Positions 56,295-64,000 of a DNA stretch of 64,000 bases are shown here, one piece after another (positions within the stretch are counted from its first letter, which is position 1; each line of letters opens with the position of its first letter). A program made the position numbers and the translations under genes. Where the stretch lies: the NCBI RefSeq assembly GCF_014201095.1, contig NZ_JACHDN010000001.1, forward strand, positions 4,425,148-4,489,147, written 5' to 3'. The notes under the pieces are model-generated. The model was not told the DNA's origin, ran no database searches, and saw only the letters and a program-made list of their open reading frames with translations. The stretch is from Cellulomonas hominis (GTDB lineage: Bacteria > Actinomycetota > Actinomycetes > Actinomycetales > Cellulomonadaceae).

Positions 56295-58457
56295 TCAGGT
56301 GGCGTCGGGGCGGTCGCCCCGGGGGAAGGGGGCGAAGCCCTCGGCGTCGAGCACCCACCCGGGCGGCAGGGGGACGCCGTCCGCGACCGCCGCCGCGAGG
56401 TGGGCCACGGCGGCGAGCAGCCCGCCGTTGGCCGGCAGGTACAACGTGAGGAAGCCGGGCATCTGGGGGTTGTGGCCGTTGGGCAGGAACACGTTCTTCG
56501 GCGACTCCAGGAGCAGGGCGTCCAGCGCGCGGCGCAGGTCCCCGAGCCGGGCGGCGGTCATCGCCATGACCGGGTAGTCCCAGCCCCAGCTGGACTGCAG
56601 GTCCCAGCTGCGCCAGACCTCGTCGAGCGTCGCGGCCATCGTGCCGGCGTCGACGAGCGGGGTGTCCGGCAGCCAGCCGAGGGCCATGAGCATCGACGGG
56701 TGGTCCTTGCGGATCAGGTGCGGCGCGGACTCGATCGCCGCGTACGTCCCGTCGGGCATGAGGGCCGGACGGTGCATCCCGTCGGCCACCCGCGCCCAGT
56801 CCTCCCGCGGCGCCAGGTTGAGGCGCTCCCGCCACCGGTTCGCGACGCCGAGCGCCCACGCCCAGTAGGCCAGCTCGAACGTCGGGTTAGTCACGGTCTC
56901 CCGGTCGACCAGGTAGCTCTCCTGCGCCGGGATGAGCGGGGGCGGCAGGACGTACGCGCCGTCGCGCTCCTCGGCGAAGTCGGCCATGAAGTCAGCGGTC
57001 GCCTCGACGAGCGGGTAGTGCTCCGCGAGGAACTCCCCGCCGCGACCCTCGGCGAGCAGCAGCTCGAGCAGGTGGATGAGGTGCGGCTGCTGCCACACCA
57101 GGAAGACGCCGATCACGCTCGGGGACTCCCGCGCGGACAGGTCGGTCTGCTTCGGCCACCGCGCCCCCCGGTAGCCCTGCGCCCGGGCGGTCGCGCGGGC
57201 GGACCCGAGCGCGCCGTGGTACCAGGGCAGCGACCGCTCCAGCAGGTGCCCGCGACCCCACATCGGGAAGTGCGCGCCGTGCCACCAGTGCATCTCGAGG
57301 TGGAACTTGCCCGTCCAGGTGTTGTAGGTCAGCCCGGTCTCGGCCGGCGGCGCCGACCCCGCGCTGTTGACGGCCATGAGGTACTGCGAGAGCACGATCC
57401 GGCGCTCCAGCTCGGCCGCCGCCGGGTCCGTGCTCCCGGCCAGGCTGACGGCGGCGCCGGAGCCCCAGTAGCCGGCCCACCAGTGCTCGGCGGCCCCCAG
57501 GACGTCGGCGAACCGCGCGGGCGCCGGCGGCTCGACACCCTCCGGGCGCAGCGCCACGACGAGCTCCAGGGAGCCGGATGCGCTGCGGGCCACCACCTGC
57601 CCGCCGCCCTCCGCGACGGTGAGGAACCCGTCGGAGACGACGTCGACCTCGTACGCGGAGGACTCGACGCGGCGCTGCGCGGTGGCCCGGCCTGGCGCGG
57701 GCTGCTGCCACCGGGTGCCGGCGTCCACGGGCTGCTCGAACCAGGCGAGGTCGTCGCGCTGCGGGTCGAACACCCACGCGACGGCGAGCCCGCGCGCCAG
57801 CAGCGGGGACGTCACCCGCACAGCGAACCGGTGCGCCGCGGGATCGGCGACCGTCGTCACCTCGACGGGCTCGCCGTCCAGGCGGTACTCCGCCAGAACG
57901 ACGCCGGTCCAGAGGTCGAGCTCGGTGCGCGGGTCCGTCAGGCGGCCCGGGTCGCCGAGCGGCCGACCGTCGGCGTCCACCAGGGCGAGCCGGCCCAGGT
58001 GCATGCGCCGCGGGTTGTACGTCAGCCAGGCCGCGGGCTCGACGTCCTCCGACAGCGGGTCGCCCGCCCGCTGGATGCCCATCCGGTCGAGGTACGGCAC
58101 CGGTCCCCGCGCGGTCGCGTAGGTGGTGGCCGCCTCCTCCTGCCGGTACGGGCGCCGCCCCCGCGTGGCGTACCAGCCCCAGGTGGACTCGACCCGGAGC
58201 GGGATCTGGAAGTCGTCCCGGTCGAACGGGCGCTGCCGCTGCTCGGGCAGGCCCGCGGTGCCGTCGCTGACCACGCGGCGCGGGTCGGGGCGCAGCTCGT
58301 GGAGGTCCGGGAACGTCTGCAACCCGGACACGTCGACGGTCATGGCGATGTCGCCGTTGCCGACGGTCAGGGTGTCGACCGGGTGCGCGCCGGTCAGGAC
58401 GGGGTTGTGCCGCCGGACGAGCGCGCGCCGATCGAGGGGCGCGGAGCCGGTCGCCAT
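56295..58457 (-). CDS. Unclassified six-hairpin glycosidase (GH65/GH95-like clan)
   Basis: A 720-residue intracellular protein. The N-terminal beta domain begins RHNPVLTGAHPVDTLTVGNGDIAMTVDVSGLQTFPD, recalling GH65/GH95-type enzymes. Later blocks suit an (alpha/alpha)6 barrel: YNTWTGKFHLEMHWWHGAHFPMWGRGHLLERSLPWY, RWPKQTDLSARESPSVIGVFLVWQQPHLIHLLELL, NPTFELAYWAWALGVANRWRERLN and SSWGWDYPVMAMTAARLGD; the Glu and Asp in these blocks are candidate catalytic residues. I cannot name its family. ATG 58457 overlaps the uxuA stop by one base (TGATG). Position suggests action on a glucuronate-bearing oligosaccharide. Confidence 0.65.
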   Translation of the reverse strand: MATGSAPLDRRALVRRHNPVLTGAHPVDTLTVGNGDIAMTVDVSGLQTFPDLHELRPDPRRVVSDGTAGLPEQRQRPFDRDDFQIPLRVESTWGWYATRGRRPYRQEEAATTYATARGPVPYLDRMGIQRAGDPLSEDVEPAAWLTYNPRRMHLGRLALVDADGRPLGDPGRLTDPRTELDLWTGVVLAEYRLDGEPVEVTTVADPAAHRFAVRVTSPLLARGLAVAWVFDPQRDDLAWFEQPVDAGTRWQQPAPGRATAQRRVESSAYEVDVVSDGFLTVAEGGGQVVARSASGSLELVVALRPEGVEPPAPARFADVLGAAEHWWAGYWGSGAAVSLAGSTDPAAAELERRIVLSQYLMAVNSAGSAPPAETGLTYNTWTGKFHLEMHWWHGAHFPMWGRGHLLERSLPWYHGALGSARATARAQGYRGARWPKQTDLSARESPSVIGVFLVWQQPHLIHLLELLLAEGRGGEFLAEHYPLVEATADFMADFAEERDGAYVLPPPLIPAQESYLVDRETVTNPTFELAYWAWALGVANRWRERLNLAPREDWARVADGMHRPALMPDGTYAAIESAPHLIRKDHPSMLMALGWLPDTPLVDAGTMAATLDEVWRSWDLQSSWGWDYPVMAMTAARLGDLRRALDALLLESPKNVFLPNGHNPQMPGFLTLYLPANGGLLAAVAHLAAAVADGVPLPPGWVLDAEGFAPFPRGDRPDAT

Positions 58458-59629
58458 CAGATCAGGGCCCGCACCGCGGCCTCGACGCCGCGCAGCTCGG
58501 CCAGGCCCTTGAGCCGGCCGATCAGCGAGTAGCCGGGGTTGGACCGGCGGCGCTGGTCGTCGAGCAGCTGGTGGCCGTGGTCGGGCCGCATCGGGATGCG
58601 GGGCCCGCCCTCGGCCTCGCGCCGCCGCAGCTCCAGGACCAGCTCGCGGATCACGCCCACCATGTCCACGTCCCCGCCCACGTGGTGCGACTCGTGGAAG
58701 GTCCGCGGGTCGGCCTCCCGCCGGGTGGAGCGCAGGTGCGCGAAGTAGATCCTCGGCGCGAACGCCCGCGCCATCGCGACCAGGTCGTTGTCCGGCCGCA
58801 CCCCGTAGGACCCGGTGCAGAACGTCAGGCCGTTCGCGACCGACGGCACGGCGTCGAGCAGCCACTGGGCGTCGGCCTGCGTCGAGACCACGCGGGGCAG
58901 GCCGAGCAGCGGGCGCGGCGGGTCGTCGGGGTGGATCGCCATCCGCACGCCGACCTCCTCGGCGACCGGGATGATCGCCCGCAGGAAGTACCCGAGGTTC
59001 TCCCGCAGCGCGTCGGCGTCGACGCCCGCGTAGGACTTCAAGGTCACGCGCAGCGACTCGACCGTGTGGGTCTCCTCCGAGCCGGGGAGCCCGGCGATGA
59101 TGTTCCGGACCAGCTGGTCGCGGTCCTCGGCCGACATCGCCTCGAACGTCGCCCGGGCGCGGGCGCGCTCGGCGTCCGTGTACTCCGCCTCGGCGCCCTC
59201 GCGCCTCAGCAGGTGCAGGTCGAACACGGCGAACGCGTCCTGGTCGAACCGCAGCGCCCAGCCGCCGTCGGGCAACGCGTACCGCAGGTCCGTGCGGGTC
59301 CAGTCCAGGATCGGCATGAAGTTGTAGCAGACGACGTCGATGCCGCACGCGGCGAGGTTCCGGACCGACTGCGCGTAGGTCTCCAGGTACCTGTCGCGGT
59401 CGGCGTCGCCGCGCTTGATGCCCTCGTGCAGCGGGATCGACTCGACGACGGACCACGTCAGGCCCGCCCTCTCGATCATCGCCTTGCGGGCGGCGATCGC
59501 CTCGACGGGCCACACCTCGCCGTTCGGGATCTCGTGCAGCGCGGTGACGATGCCCGTCGCGCCCGTCTGCTTGATGTCGGCCAGGGTGATCGGGTCGTCC
59601 GGCCCGAACCAGCGCCAGGTCTGCTCCAT
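58457..59629 (-). CDS. uxuA: Mannonate dehydratase UxuA
   Basis: A 390-residue TIM-barrel dehydratase converting D-mannonate to 2-keto-3-deoxygluconate with a divalent metal. Blocks: [104 protein letters not shown] and [13 protein letters not shown]; the His, Cys and Asp residues in these match UxuA metal ligands. ATG 59629 is chosen over 59635 because GAGGAG lies 7 nt before it. It is 56 bp downstream of uxuB. Confidence 0.96.
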   Translation of the reverse strand: MEQTWRWFGPDDPITLADIKQTGATGIVTALHEIPNGEVWPVEAIAARKAMIERAGLTWSVVESIPLHEGIKRGDADRDRYLETYAQSVRNLAACGIDVVCYNFMPILDWTRTDLRYALPDGGWALRFDQDAFAVFDLHLLRREGAEAEYTDAERARARATFEAMSAEDRDQLVRNIIAGLPGSEETHTVESLRVTLKSYAGVDADALRENLGYFLRAIIPVAEEVGVRMAIHPDDPPRPLLGLPRVVSTQADAQWLLDAVPSVANGLTFCTGSYGVRPDNDLVAMARAFAPRIYFAHLRSTRREADPRTFHESHHVGGDVDMVGVIRELVLELRRREAEGGPRIPMRPDHGHQLLDDQRRRSNPGYSLIGRLKGLAELRGVEAAVRALI

Positions 59630-59685
59630 GGTCATGCTCCTCGTCGGTGAGGTCGGTGCCCCGGTGGGGGCCCGGCGGGAAGGGG

Positions 59686-61161
59686 TCACAGGTCGACGCG
59701 GCCGGCGGCCACGGCGGGGACGCGCTCGGCGACGGCGGCGACCAGGCCGGCGTCCTCGGCCAGGTCCGGTGCGCCGACGGACCGCAGCAGGCCGGCGACC
59801 GCGCCCGCAGGCCCGGCGGCGCCGTCCGCGGTCCAGGCGCGCGCGAGGTCCGCGGCTGCGGGGTCGGCGGTGCCGTAGCGCTGCTCCCCCGAGGCGCGCA
59901 GCTCGGGGCGCGTCGCGTTCGCCCACGCCGCGAGGGCCAGCTCGAGGACGGGCGTCGGGCGGTGCTGCGCGCGCAGGGCACGCAGCGGCTCCAGCCAGCG
60001 CTCGACGACCTTCAGCGAGCCGTCGGAGCCGATCTGGCGGAGCTGGTGCGCGACCGCCCCGTTCGCGAAGCGCGCCACGAGCGTGTCCGCGTACGCGTCG
60101 GGGTCGGTCTCCGCGCGCGGCAGGGTCGGCGCGACCTCGGCGCACAGCGCGCGCACGAGCCCCTCGCCCCACGGGCCGGCCATCGCGGCCGCCACGGTGT
60201 CCAGGCCGGCGGCCAGACCGAGGTAGGCCAGCGCCGAGTGCGACCCGTTGAGCATGCGCAGCTTCATGAGCTGGTACGGCGCGATGTCGGGGACGACCAG
60301 GGCGCCGTCCGTCTCCCACGCCGGCCGCTCGGCCGCGAACACGTCCTCGAGGACCCACTGGCGGTACTCCTCGCCGGCGACGGCCATCGCGTCGTCGGCC
60401 CCGAGCGCGGCCGCGGCCCGCTCGAGCGTCTCGGCGGTCGTCGCCGGCACGATCCGGTCCACGATCGTCTGCGGGAACGCGACCGAGCGCTCCGCCCACT
60501 CCAGGACGGCGTCCCGGTCGGCCCAGCCCGAGTGCGCGACGAAGTCCCGCACCACGTGCCCGAGCGCCCGGCCGTTGCCGGCCATGTTGTCGCAGGACAC
60601 CACCGACACCGGCGCGCCCTCGGCCCGGTAGCGGGCGGCGAGCAGCTCGGCGATCCTGCCGACCACCGTCTGCGCGGTCGGCTTGCCGGCCGCGCCGGTC
60701 GCCGCGAGGTCCGCCGCCACCTCGGGGTGCGCCACATCGAGGCGGTCCGTGCCCGGGACCCGGTAGTAGCCCTTCTCCGTGATCGTCGCGGTGACGACCG
60801 CGACCTCGGGGTCGGTGAGCAGCTCGACCAGCCGGTCGCCGTCGCCCTGGAGCGTGAGGGCCTCCGCGACGGATCCCACCACGCGGGTCCGGGGCCCGCC
60901 CGGGCGCAGCTCGGTCACGGAGAACAGCCCGTCCTGCGCCGCCAGGGCCGCGGCGGCCGCGGGCATCCGCGGCTCGACGGCGGCGATCCCCCAGCCGGAG
61001 CCGGTCGCCGCAGCCGCGCCCTCCGTGTACACCGACTGGTGCGCCCGGGTGAACGCCCCGAGCCCGAAGTGCACCGTGCGGGGTCGCAGCTCCCACGGGA
61101 GGGTCCGGGGGCGCACGTCCGCCCCGAGTGCGGGCAGCGCGCTGCGGTTCAGGCTGGGCAT
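59686..61161 (-). CDS. uxuB: Fructuronate reductase UxuB (mannitol dehydrogenase family)
   Basis: A 491-residue long-chain polyol dehydrogenase, NAD-dependent, reducing D-fructuronate to D-mannonate. The N-terminal Rossmann region has [20 protein letters not shown], the middle [16 protein letters not shown] and IVDRIVPAT, and the catalytic helix [16 protein letters not shown] (Lys, Asn, His). [21 protein letters not shown] is the typical C-terminal block. Start uncertain between ATG 61161 and GTG 61170; both have GAGG-type sites. It opens the minus-strand operon uxuB-uxuA-six-hairpin-GH42-GH43 under the operator at 61243. Related mannitol or altronate (UxaB) reductases cannot be excluded, but uxuA next to it favours UxuB. 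Confidence 0.92.
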   Translation of the reverse strand: MPSLNRSALPALGADVRPRTLPWELRPRTVHFGLGAFTRAHQSVYTEGAAAATGSGWGIAAVEPRMPAAAAALAAQDGLFSVTELRPGGPRTRVVGSVAEALTLQGDGDRLVELLTDPEVAVVTATITEKGYYRVPGTDRLDVAHPEVAADLAATGAAGKPTAQTVVGRIAELLAARYRAEGAPVSVVSCDNMAGNGRALGHVVRDFVAHSGWADRDAVLEWAERSVAFPQTIVDRIVPATTAETLERAAAALGADDAMAVAGEEYRQWVLEDVFAAERPAWETDGALVVPDIAPYQLMKLRMLNGSHSALAYLGLAAGLDTVAAAMAGPWGEGLVRALCAEVAPTLPRAETDPDAYADTLVARFANGAVAHQLRQIGSDGSLKVVERWLEPLRALRAQHRPTPVLELALAAWANATRPELRASGEQRYGTADPAAADLARAWTADGAAGPAGAVAGLLRSVGAPDLAEDAGLVAAVAERVPAVAAGRVDL

Positions 61162-61242
61162 GGAGGGCACCTCGTCCTCGGCGTCGTCGACGGGTCAGCC
61201 GGGCGGCTGCGGCACCGATGGTCGCACGCGCGGCGACAGATG

Positions 61243-61254
61243 GCAATCGGTTGC
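61243..61254. promoter_or_regulatory. LacI-type operator of the uxuB operon
   Basis: GCAATCGGTTGC. On the minus strand the site supplies TTGCCA as a possible -35 with GACCAT 17 bp downstream. Confidence 0.6.
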
Positions 61255-61312
61255 GCCACGGGCCGGGCGCCGGGCCGTCACCAGGGTGAGCGGCCTCGTG
61301 CACCGACGTGAG

Positions 61313-61324
61313 GCAATCGATTGT
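61313..61324. promoter_or_regulatory. LacI-type operator of the GH43-discoidin gene
   Basis: GCAATCGATTGT with perfect core CAATCGATTG. It supplies TTGTCT as a possible -35 with TAGGCA 18 bp downstream. The two operators in this 239-bp divergent gap are 70 bp apart. Confidence 0.6.
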
Positions 61325-61400
61325 CTTTCCCTGGCCGGGTGCGGTAGGCATGGAGCGCCCGCGCGAGCGCGCGGGCCCCGACGTGCTCCCTGGAGGCTCG

Positions 61401-63191
61401 ATGACGAACCCGACGACGCGCTACGCCTGCAACCCGCTGGACCTCGCCTACCGCTACCAGGACGTCCGGTTCACCGGGCAGGTGGACGGCGTGCGCCTCG
61501 GCCCCGCGACCCGGTCCGTGCACCGCGAGGGCGCCGACCCGTCGATCGTGCGGTTCCGGGGGCGCTACTACCTGTTCGTGTCGATGTCCCGCGGCTTCTG
61601 GCACTCCACCGACCTCCTGGACTGGGAGTACCGGCCGACGGAGAAGCTCCCGACGTACGACTACGCCCCCGATGTCCACGAGGTCGACGGCGCACTCGTC
61701 ATCAGCGCGTCCCGCAAGGGATCCGACTCCCCGTTCTTCCGCAGCGAGGACCCGCTCGCCGACGACTTCACCGAGGTCTCTCCCGGGACCTTCCCGTTCT
61801 GGGACCCGGCGGTGTTCCAGGACGAGGACGGCCGGACCTACCTGTACTGGGGCTGCGACGACGTCGAGCCGATCCGCGGCGTCGAGCTCGGCCCCGACCT
61901 GCGGCCCGTCGGCGAGCCCGTCACGCTGCTCGCGGCCGACGTCGAGCACCGCGGCTGGGAGCGCACCGGCGAGGACTACCGGATCCCGGTCCCCCGGACG
62001 GAGCTCGAGCGGCGGGTCGCGACGTTCAGCGGGTCGCGGCCGTACATCGAGGGCGCGTGGATGACCCGCCACGACGGCCGGTACTACCTGCAGTACGCGG
62101 CGCCGGGCACGCAGTGGAACACCTACGCCGACGGGTACGCGACGGCGGACGACCCGCTCGGGCCGTTCACCTACGACGGCCACAGCCCGTTCTCGTCCAA
62201 GCCCGGCGGGTTCATCCCCGGCGCCGGGCACGGCAGCACCTTCCAGGACGAGCACGGCAACTGGTGGCACGCGGCGACCATGCGGATCAGCGTCCACCAC
62301 CCCTTCGAGCGGCGGGTCGGCCTCTTCCCCGCCGGGTTCGACGAGGACGGGGTGCTCTTCTGCAACCAGAACTTCGCCGACTACCCCTACCGGGTGCCGG
62401 ACGGCCCGTTCGACCCGTGGGCGCAGCGCGAGCCGGAGTGGATGCTGCTCTCGTACGGCGCCACCGCGACAGCGTCGTCGCACGCCGACGAGCACCCGCC
62501 CGGCCTCGCCACGGACGAGGACGTGCGCACCTGGTGGGCCGCCGCGGACCGCGAGGCCGGCGCCTGGGTCGGGCTGGACCTGGGCGGCGTCGTCGACGTG
62601 TCCGCGATCCAGGTGAACGTCGCCGACCACGACCTGGCCGCGCTCGCGCCGCTGCTCACCCAGGGCTCCGACGGCGGCCACACGTGGCGGGCCGTCGTCC
62701 CGGAGCACGAGCCGGCCGAGTACCTCGTCGAGGGGTCGGTGGACGGGAGCTCGTGGATCACGCTGCACGACGGCAGGGGCGGGGGCGACCGCCCGCACGG
62801 CCTCGTCGTCCTGGACGCACCGCGCGGCCTGCGGCACGTCCGGGTCACCGGCGGGCGGATGCCGTTCGGTGCCGCGTTCGCCGTGAGCGGGCTGCGCGTG
62901 TTCGGCCGCGGGCGCGGGACGGCACCGGAGGCGGTGGAGCCGCAGGTCGTGCGGGTCGAACCCCGCACCGCGCACCTGCGCTGGCCGGCCGCGCCCTCGG
63001 CGCACGGGTACAACATCCGCTACGGCCGCGCGGCGGACAAGCTCTACCGGAGCTGGCTGGTGCACGGGGTGACCGAGCTCGAGGTCCCCTCGCTGAACGC
63101 CGACGAGGACACCTGGTTCGCGGTCGACGCCTTCAACGAGAACGGCGTCACCCCGGGCCGCCCCGTCCGGTCCGCCGCCCCGCGGGGCTGA
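61401..63191 (+). CDS. GH43-like glycosidase with discoidin (F5/8C) and fibronectin III domains
   Basis: A 596-residue protein. Residues about 35-350 form a GH43-type propeller with base Asp46 in [17 protein letters not shown], Asp135 in [14 protein letters not shown] and acid Glu217 in RPYIEGAWM. Residues about 365-500 are a discoidin/CBM32-like domain ([42 protein letters not shown]). Residues about 510-595 are Fn3-like ([25 protein letters not shown]). No signal peptide is seen, unusual for an enzyme with such binding modules. TGGAGG lies 5 nt before the ATG. Specificity unknown; it shares the operator type of the glucuronate regulon. Confidence 0.85.
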   Translation: MTNPTTRYACNPLDLAYRYQDVRFTGQVDGVRLGPATRSVHREGADPSIVRFRGRYYLFVSMSRGFWHSTDLLDWEYRPTEKLPTYDYAPDVHEVDGALVISASRKGSDSPFFRSEDPLADDFTEVSPGTFPFWDPAVFQDEDGRTYLYWGCDDVEPIRGVELGPDLRPVGEPVTLLAADVEHRGWERTGEDYRIPVPRTELERRVATFSGSRPYIEGAWMTRHDGRYYLQYAAPGTQWNTYADGYATADDPLGPFTYDGHSPFSSKPGGFIPGAGHGSTFQDEHGNWWHAATMRISVHHPFERRVGLFPAGFDEDGVLFCNQNFADYPYRVPDGPFDPWAQREPEWMLLSYGATATASSHADEHPPGLATDEDVRTWWAAADREAGAWVGLDLGGVVDVSAIQVNVADHDLAALAPLLTQGSDGGHTWRAVVPEHEPAEYLVEGSVDGSSWITLHDGRGGGDRPHGLVVLDAPRGLRHVRVTGGRMPFGAAFAVSGLRVFGRGRGTAPEAVEPQVVRVEPRTAHLRWPAAPSAHGYNIRYGRAADKLYRSWLVHGVTELEVPSLNADEDTWFAVDAFNENGVTPGRPVRSAAPRG

Positions 63192-63197
63192 CGACGT

Positions 63198-63225
63198 CCG
63201 CCGGCGGGCGTCAGCCCGCCGGCGG
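63198..63225. terminator. Bidirectional terminator hairpin
   Basis: CCGCCGGCGGGC (63198-63209) pairs perfectly with GCCCGCCGGCGG (63214-63225), loop GTCA. The convergent LacI stop codon lies in the loop. Confidence 0.8.
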
Positions 63226-64000
63226 AGCCGTCGAGCTCCGCACCACGAGCTCGGTCGCCGGCGCCTCGTGCGCCCCGACCTCGGCGCCGTCCACCGCCGC
63301 CAGCAGCTCGCGCACCGCGGCGGCCCCGATCTCCCCGAGCGGGCTGCGCACGGTGGTGATCGCCGGCGTCGTCAGCGCCGTGCCGAAGATGTCGTCGAAG
63401 CCCACGAGACTCAGTCGCCCGGGCACGGCCACGTCCGCCTCCCGGCAGGCCTGGAGCAGGCCGATCGCCATGAGGTCGTTGAACGCCAGCACCGCGGTGG
63501 CACCCGAGGCGAGCACGCGCCGGAGCGTCGCCTCCCCGCCCTCCATGGTCGGCACCCCGGGTCCGATCTCGACGATCGACATCCCGCGCTCCACCGCCTG
63601 GTCGAGCAGGATCTCCCAGCGCGTCCGGCTCATCCAGGACGTCGGCGGCCCCGACAGGTACGCCAGCGAGCGGTGCCCGAGATCGCGCAGGTGGTCGAGC
63701 GCGCTCCGGATGCCCGGGACGACGTCGGGGACGAGGCCGGGGACGCCGTCGACCTGGCGGTTGACGAGCACCAGCGGCTTCTCCGCGGCCAGCGCCCGGA
63801 CCGTGTCGTCCTCGAGGCGCGAGGCGACGAGCACCAGGCCGTCGGACGCGACCTGCAACCGCCGCGCCGCGTCCAGCTCCGCCTCGGCCGACTCCTGCGA
63901 CTCCGCGAGGAAGAGGGACGACCCCGTCGCCGCCGACACGCGCTCGGCGCCGCGGACGAGGTCGAAGTACACCGGGTTGGTGATGTCGGAGAGCAGCAGC
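63211..64000 (-). CDS. LacI family regulator, C-terminal part (5' end outside window)
   Basis: The sensor domain and C-terminus of a LacI repressor; about 262 codons are visible, the frame being open through base 64000 (reads LLLSDITNPVYFDLVRG upstream of the first internal GTG). Blocks: SDGLVLVASRLEDD, LVLVNRQVDGVPG, LRDLGHRSLAYLSGPP, AVLAFNDLMAIGLLQACREAD, LVGFDDIFGTALTTPAITTVRSPLG, and the end VVRSSTAPPAG. The DNA-binding domain lies beyond the window. Convergent with the GH43-discoidin gene, it is the best local candidate for the repressor of the GCAAYCGRTTGC sites, with a uronate pathway intermediate as inducer; both points are inference. Confidence 0.9.
   Translation of the reverse strand, partial: LLLSDITNPVYFDLVRGAERVSAATGSSLFLAESQESAEAELDAARRLQVASDGLVLVASRLEDDTVRALAAEKPLVLVNRQVDGVPGLVPDVVPGIRSALDHLRDLGHRSLAYLSGPPTSWMSRTRWEILLDQAVERGMSIVEIGPGVPTMEGGEATLRRVLASGATAVLAFNDLMAIGLLQACREADVAVPGRLSLVGFDDIFGTALTTPAITTVRSPLGEIGAAAVRELLAAVDGAEVGAHEAPATELVVRSSTAPPAG

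Noticed and set aside
28950..63191. Whole sugar region as a recent mobile island
   Set aside because: No integrase, transposase, tRNA, direct-repeat ends or obvious change in base composition was seen; codon use looks like that of the core genes. Modular growth is likely but recent transfer cannot be claimed.

Overview
The window is a very GC-rich actinobacterial chromosome segment. Its gene content (SucB of the two-lipoyl actinobacterial type, DUF3043 and DUF4191 proteins, GlnR-type boxes before glnA, many LacI regulators with intracellular glycosidases) suggests a Cellulomonas-like member of the Micrococcales. No rRNA, tRNA, CRISPR array, phage gene or insertion sequence was recognised.

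About 0-28.8 kb is a core block: the 3' end of nadA, a DJ-1/PfpI protein, an M20 peptidase, DUF3043, an aldo/keto reductase, an EspC-like/DUF1023 hydrolase/lipoprotein operon, a YczE-MocR divergent pair, pyrD with small membrane genes, pepA, lpd-sucB, a TIGR01777 protein, DUF4191, RDD and glnA. At least twelve of these genes look leaderless: a TANNNT -10 box lies 6-8 nt before the start codon. From memory, the order pepA / E2 / TIGR01777 / DUF4191 / RDD / glnA matches the actinobacterial backbone around mycobacterial Rv2213-Rv2220. Here lipB-lipA are absent from their usual place, which holds a Gfo/Idh oxidoreductase, an MMPL exporter with MarR regulator and a flavodoxin-like gene. A GH144-like secreted glucanase plus a LacI gene sits between sucB and the TIGR01777 gene.

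About 28.9-64 kb is a carbohydrate island whose genes mostly have Shine-Dalgarno sequences. (a) 28.9-37.7 kb: a TetR-controlled operon (SDR, GH1, MFS transporter, GH78 alpha-L-rhamnosidase, SDR, sugar isomerase-like protein), probably for a rhamnose-containing glycoside. (b) 37.7-44.3 kb: uxaC, GH43, a GH2 beta-glucuronidase with the diagnostic NxK motif, and an unrecognised beta-propeller-like protein. (c) 44.3-49.4 kb: a LacI regulator, an MFS transporter and a divergent GH2, with paired TTAACGCGCG operators. (d) 49.4-61.2 kb: an ABC sugar importer without ATPase, then an operon uxuB, uxuA, an unclassified six-hairpin glycosidase, GH42 and GH43. (e) 61.4-64 kb: a GH43-like enzyme with discoidin and Fn3 domains, and a LacI gene cut by the window end.

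UxaC, UxuB and UxuA supply the steps from D-glucuronate to 2-keto-3-deoxygluconate. Six copies of a GCAAYCGRTTGC-like palindrome precede uxaC, the ABC operon, uxuB and the 61.4 kb GH43, and probably join the split loci into one LacI-type regulon for glucuronoxylan-like oligosaccharides. KDG kinase, KDPG aldolase and the importer ATPase are not in the window.
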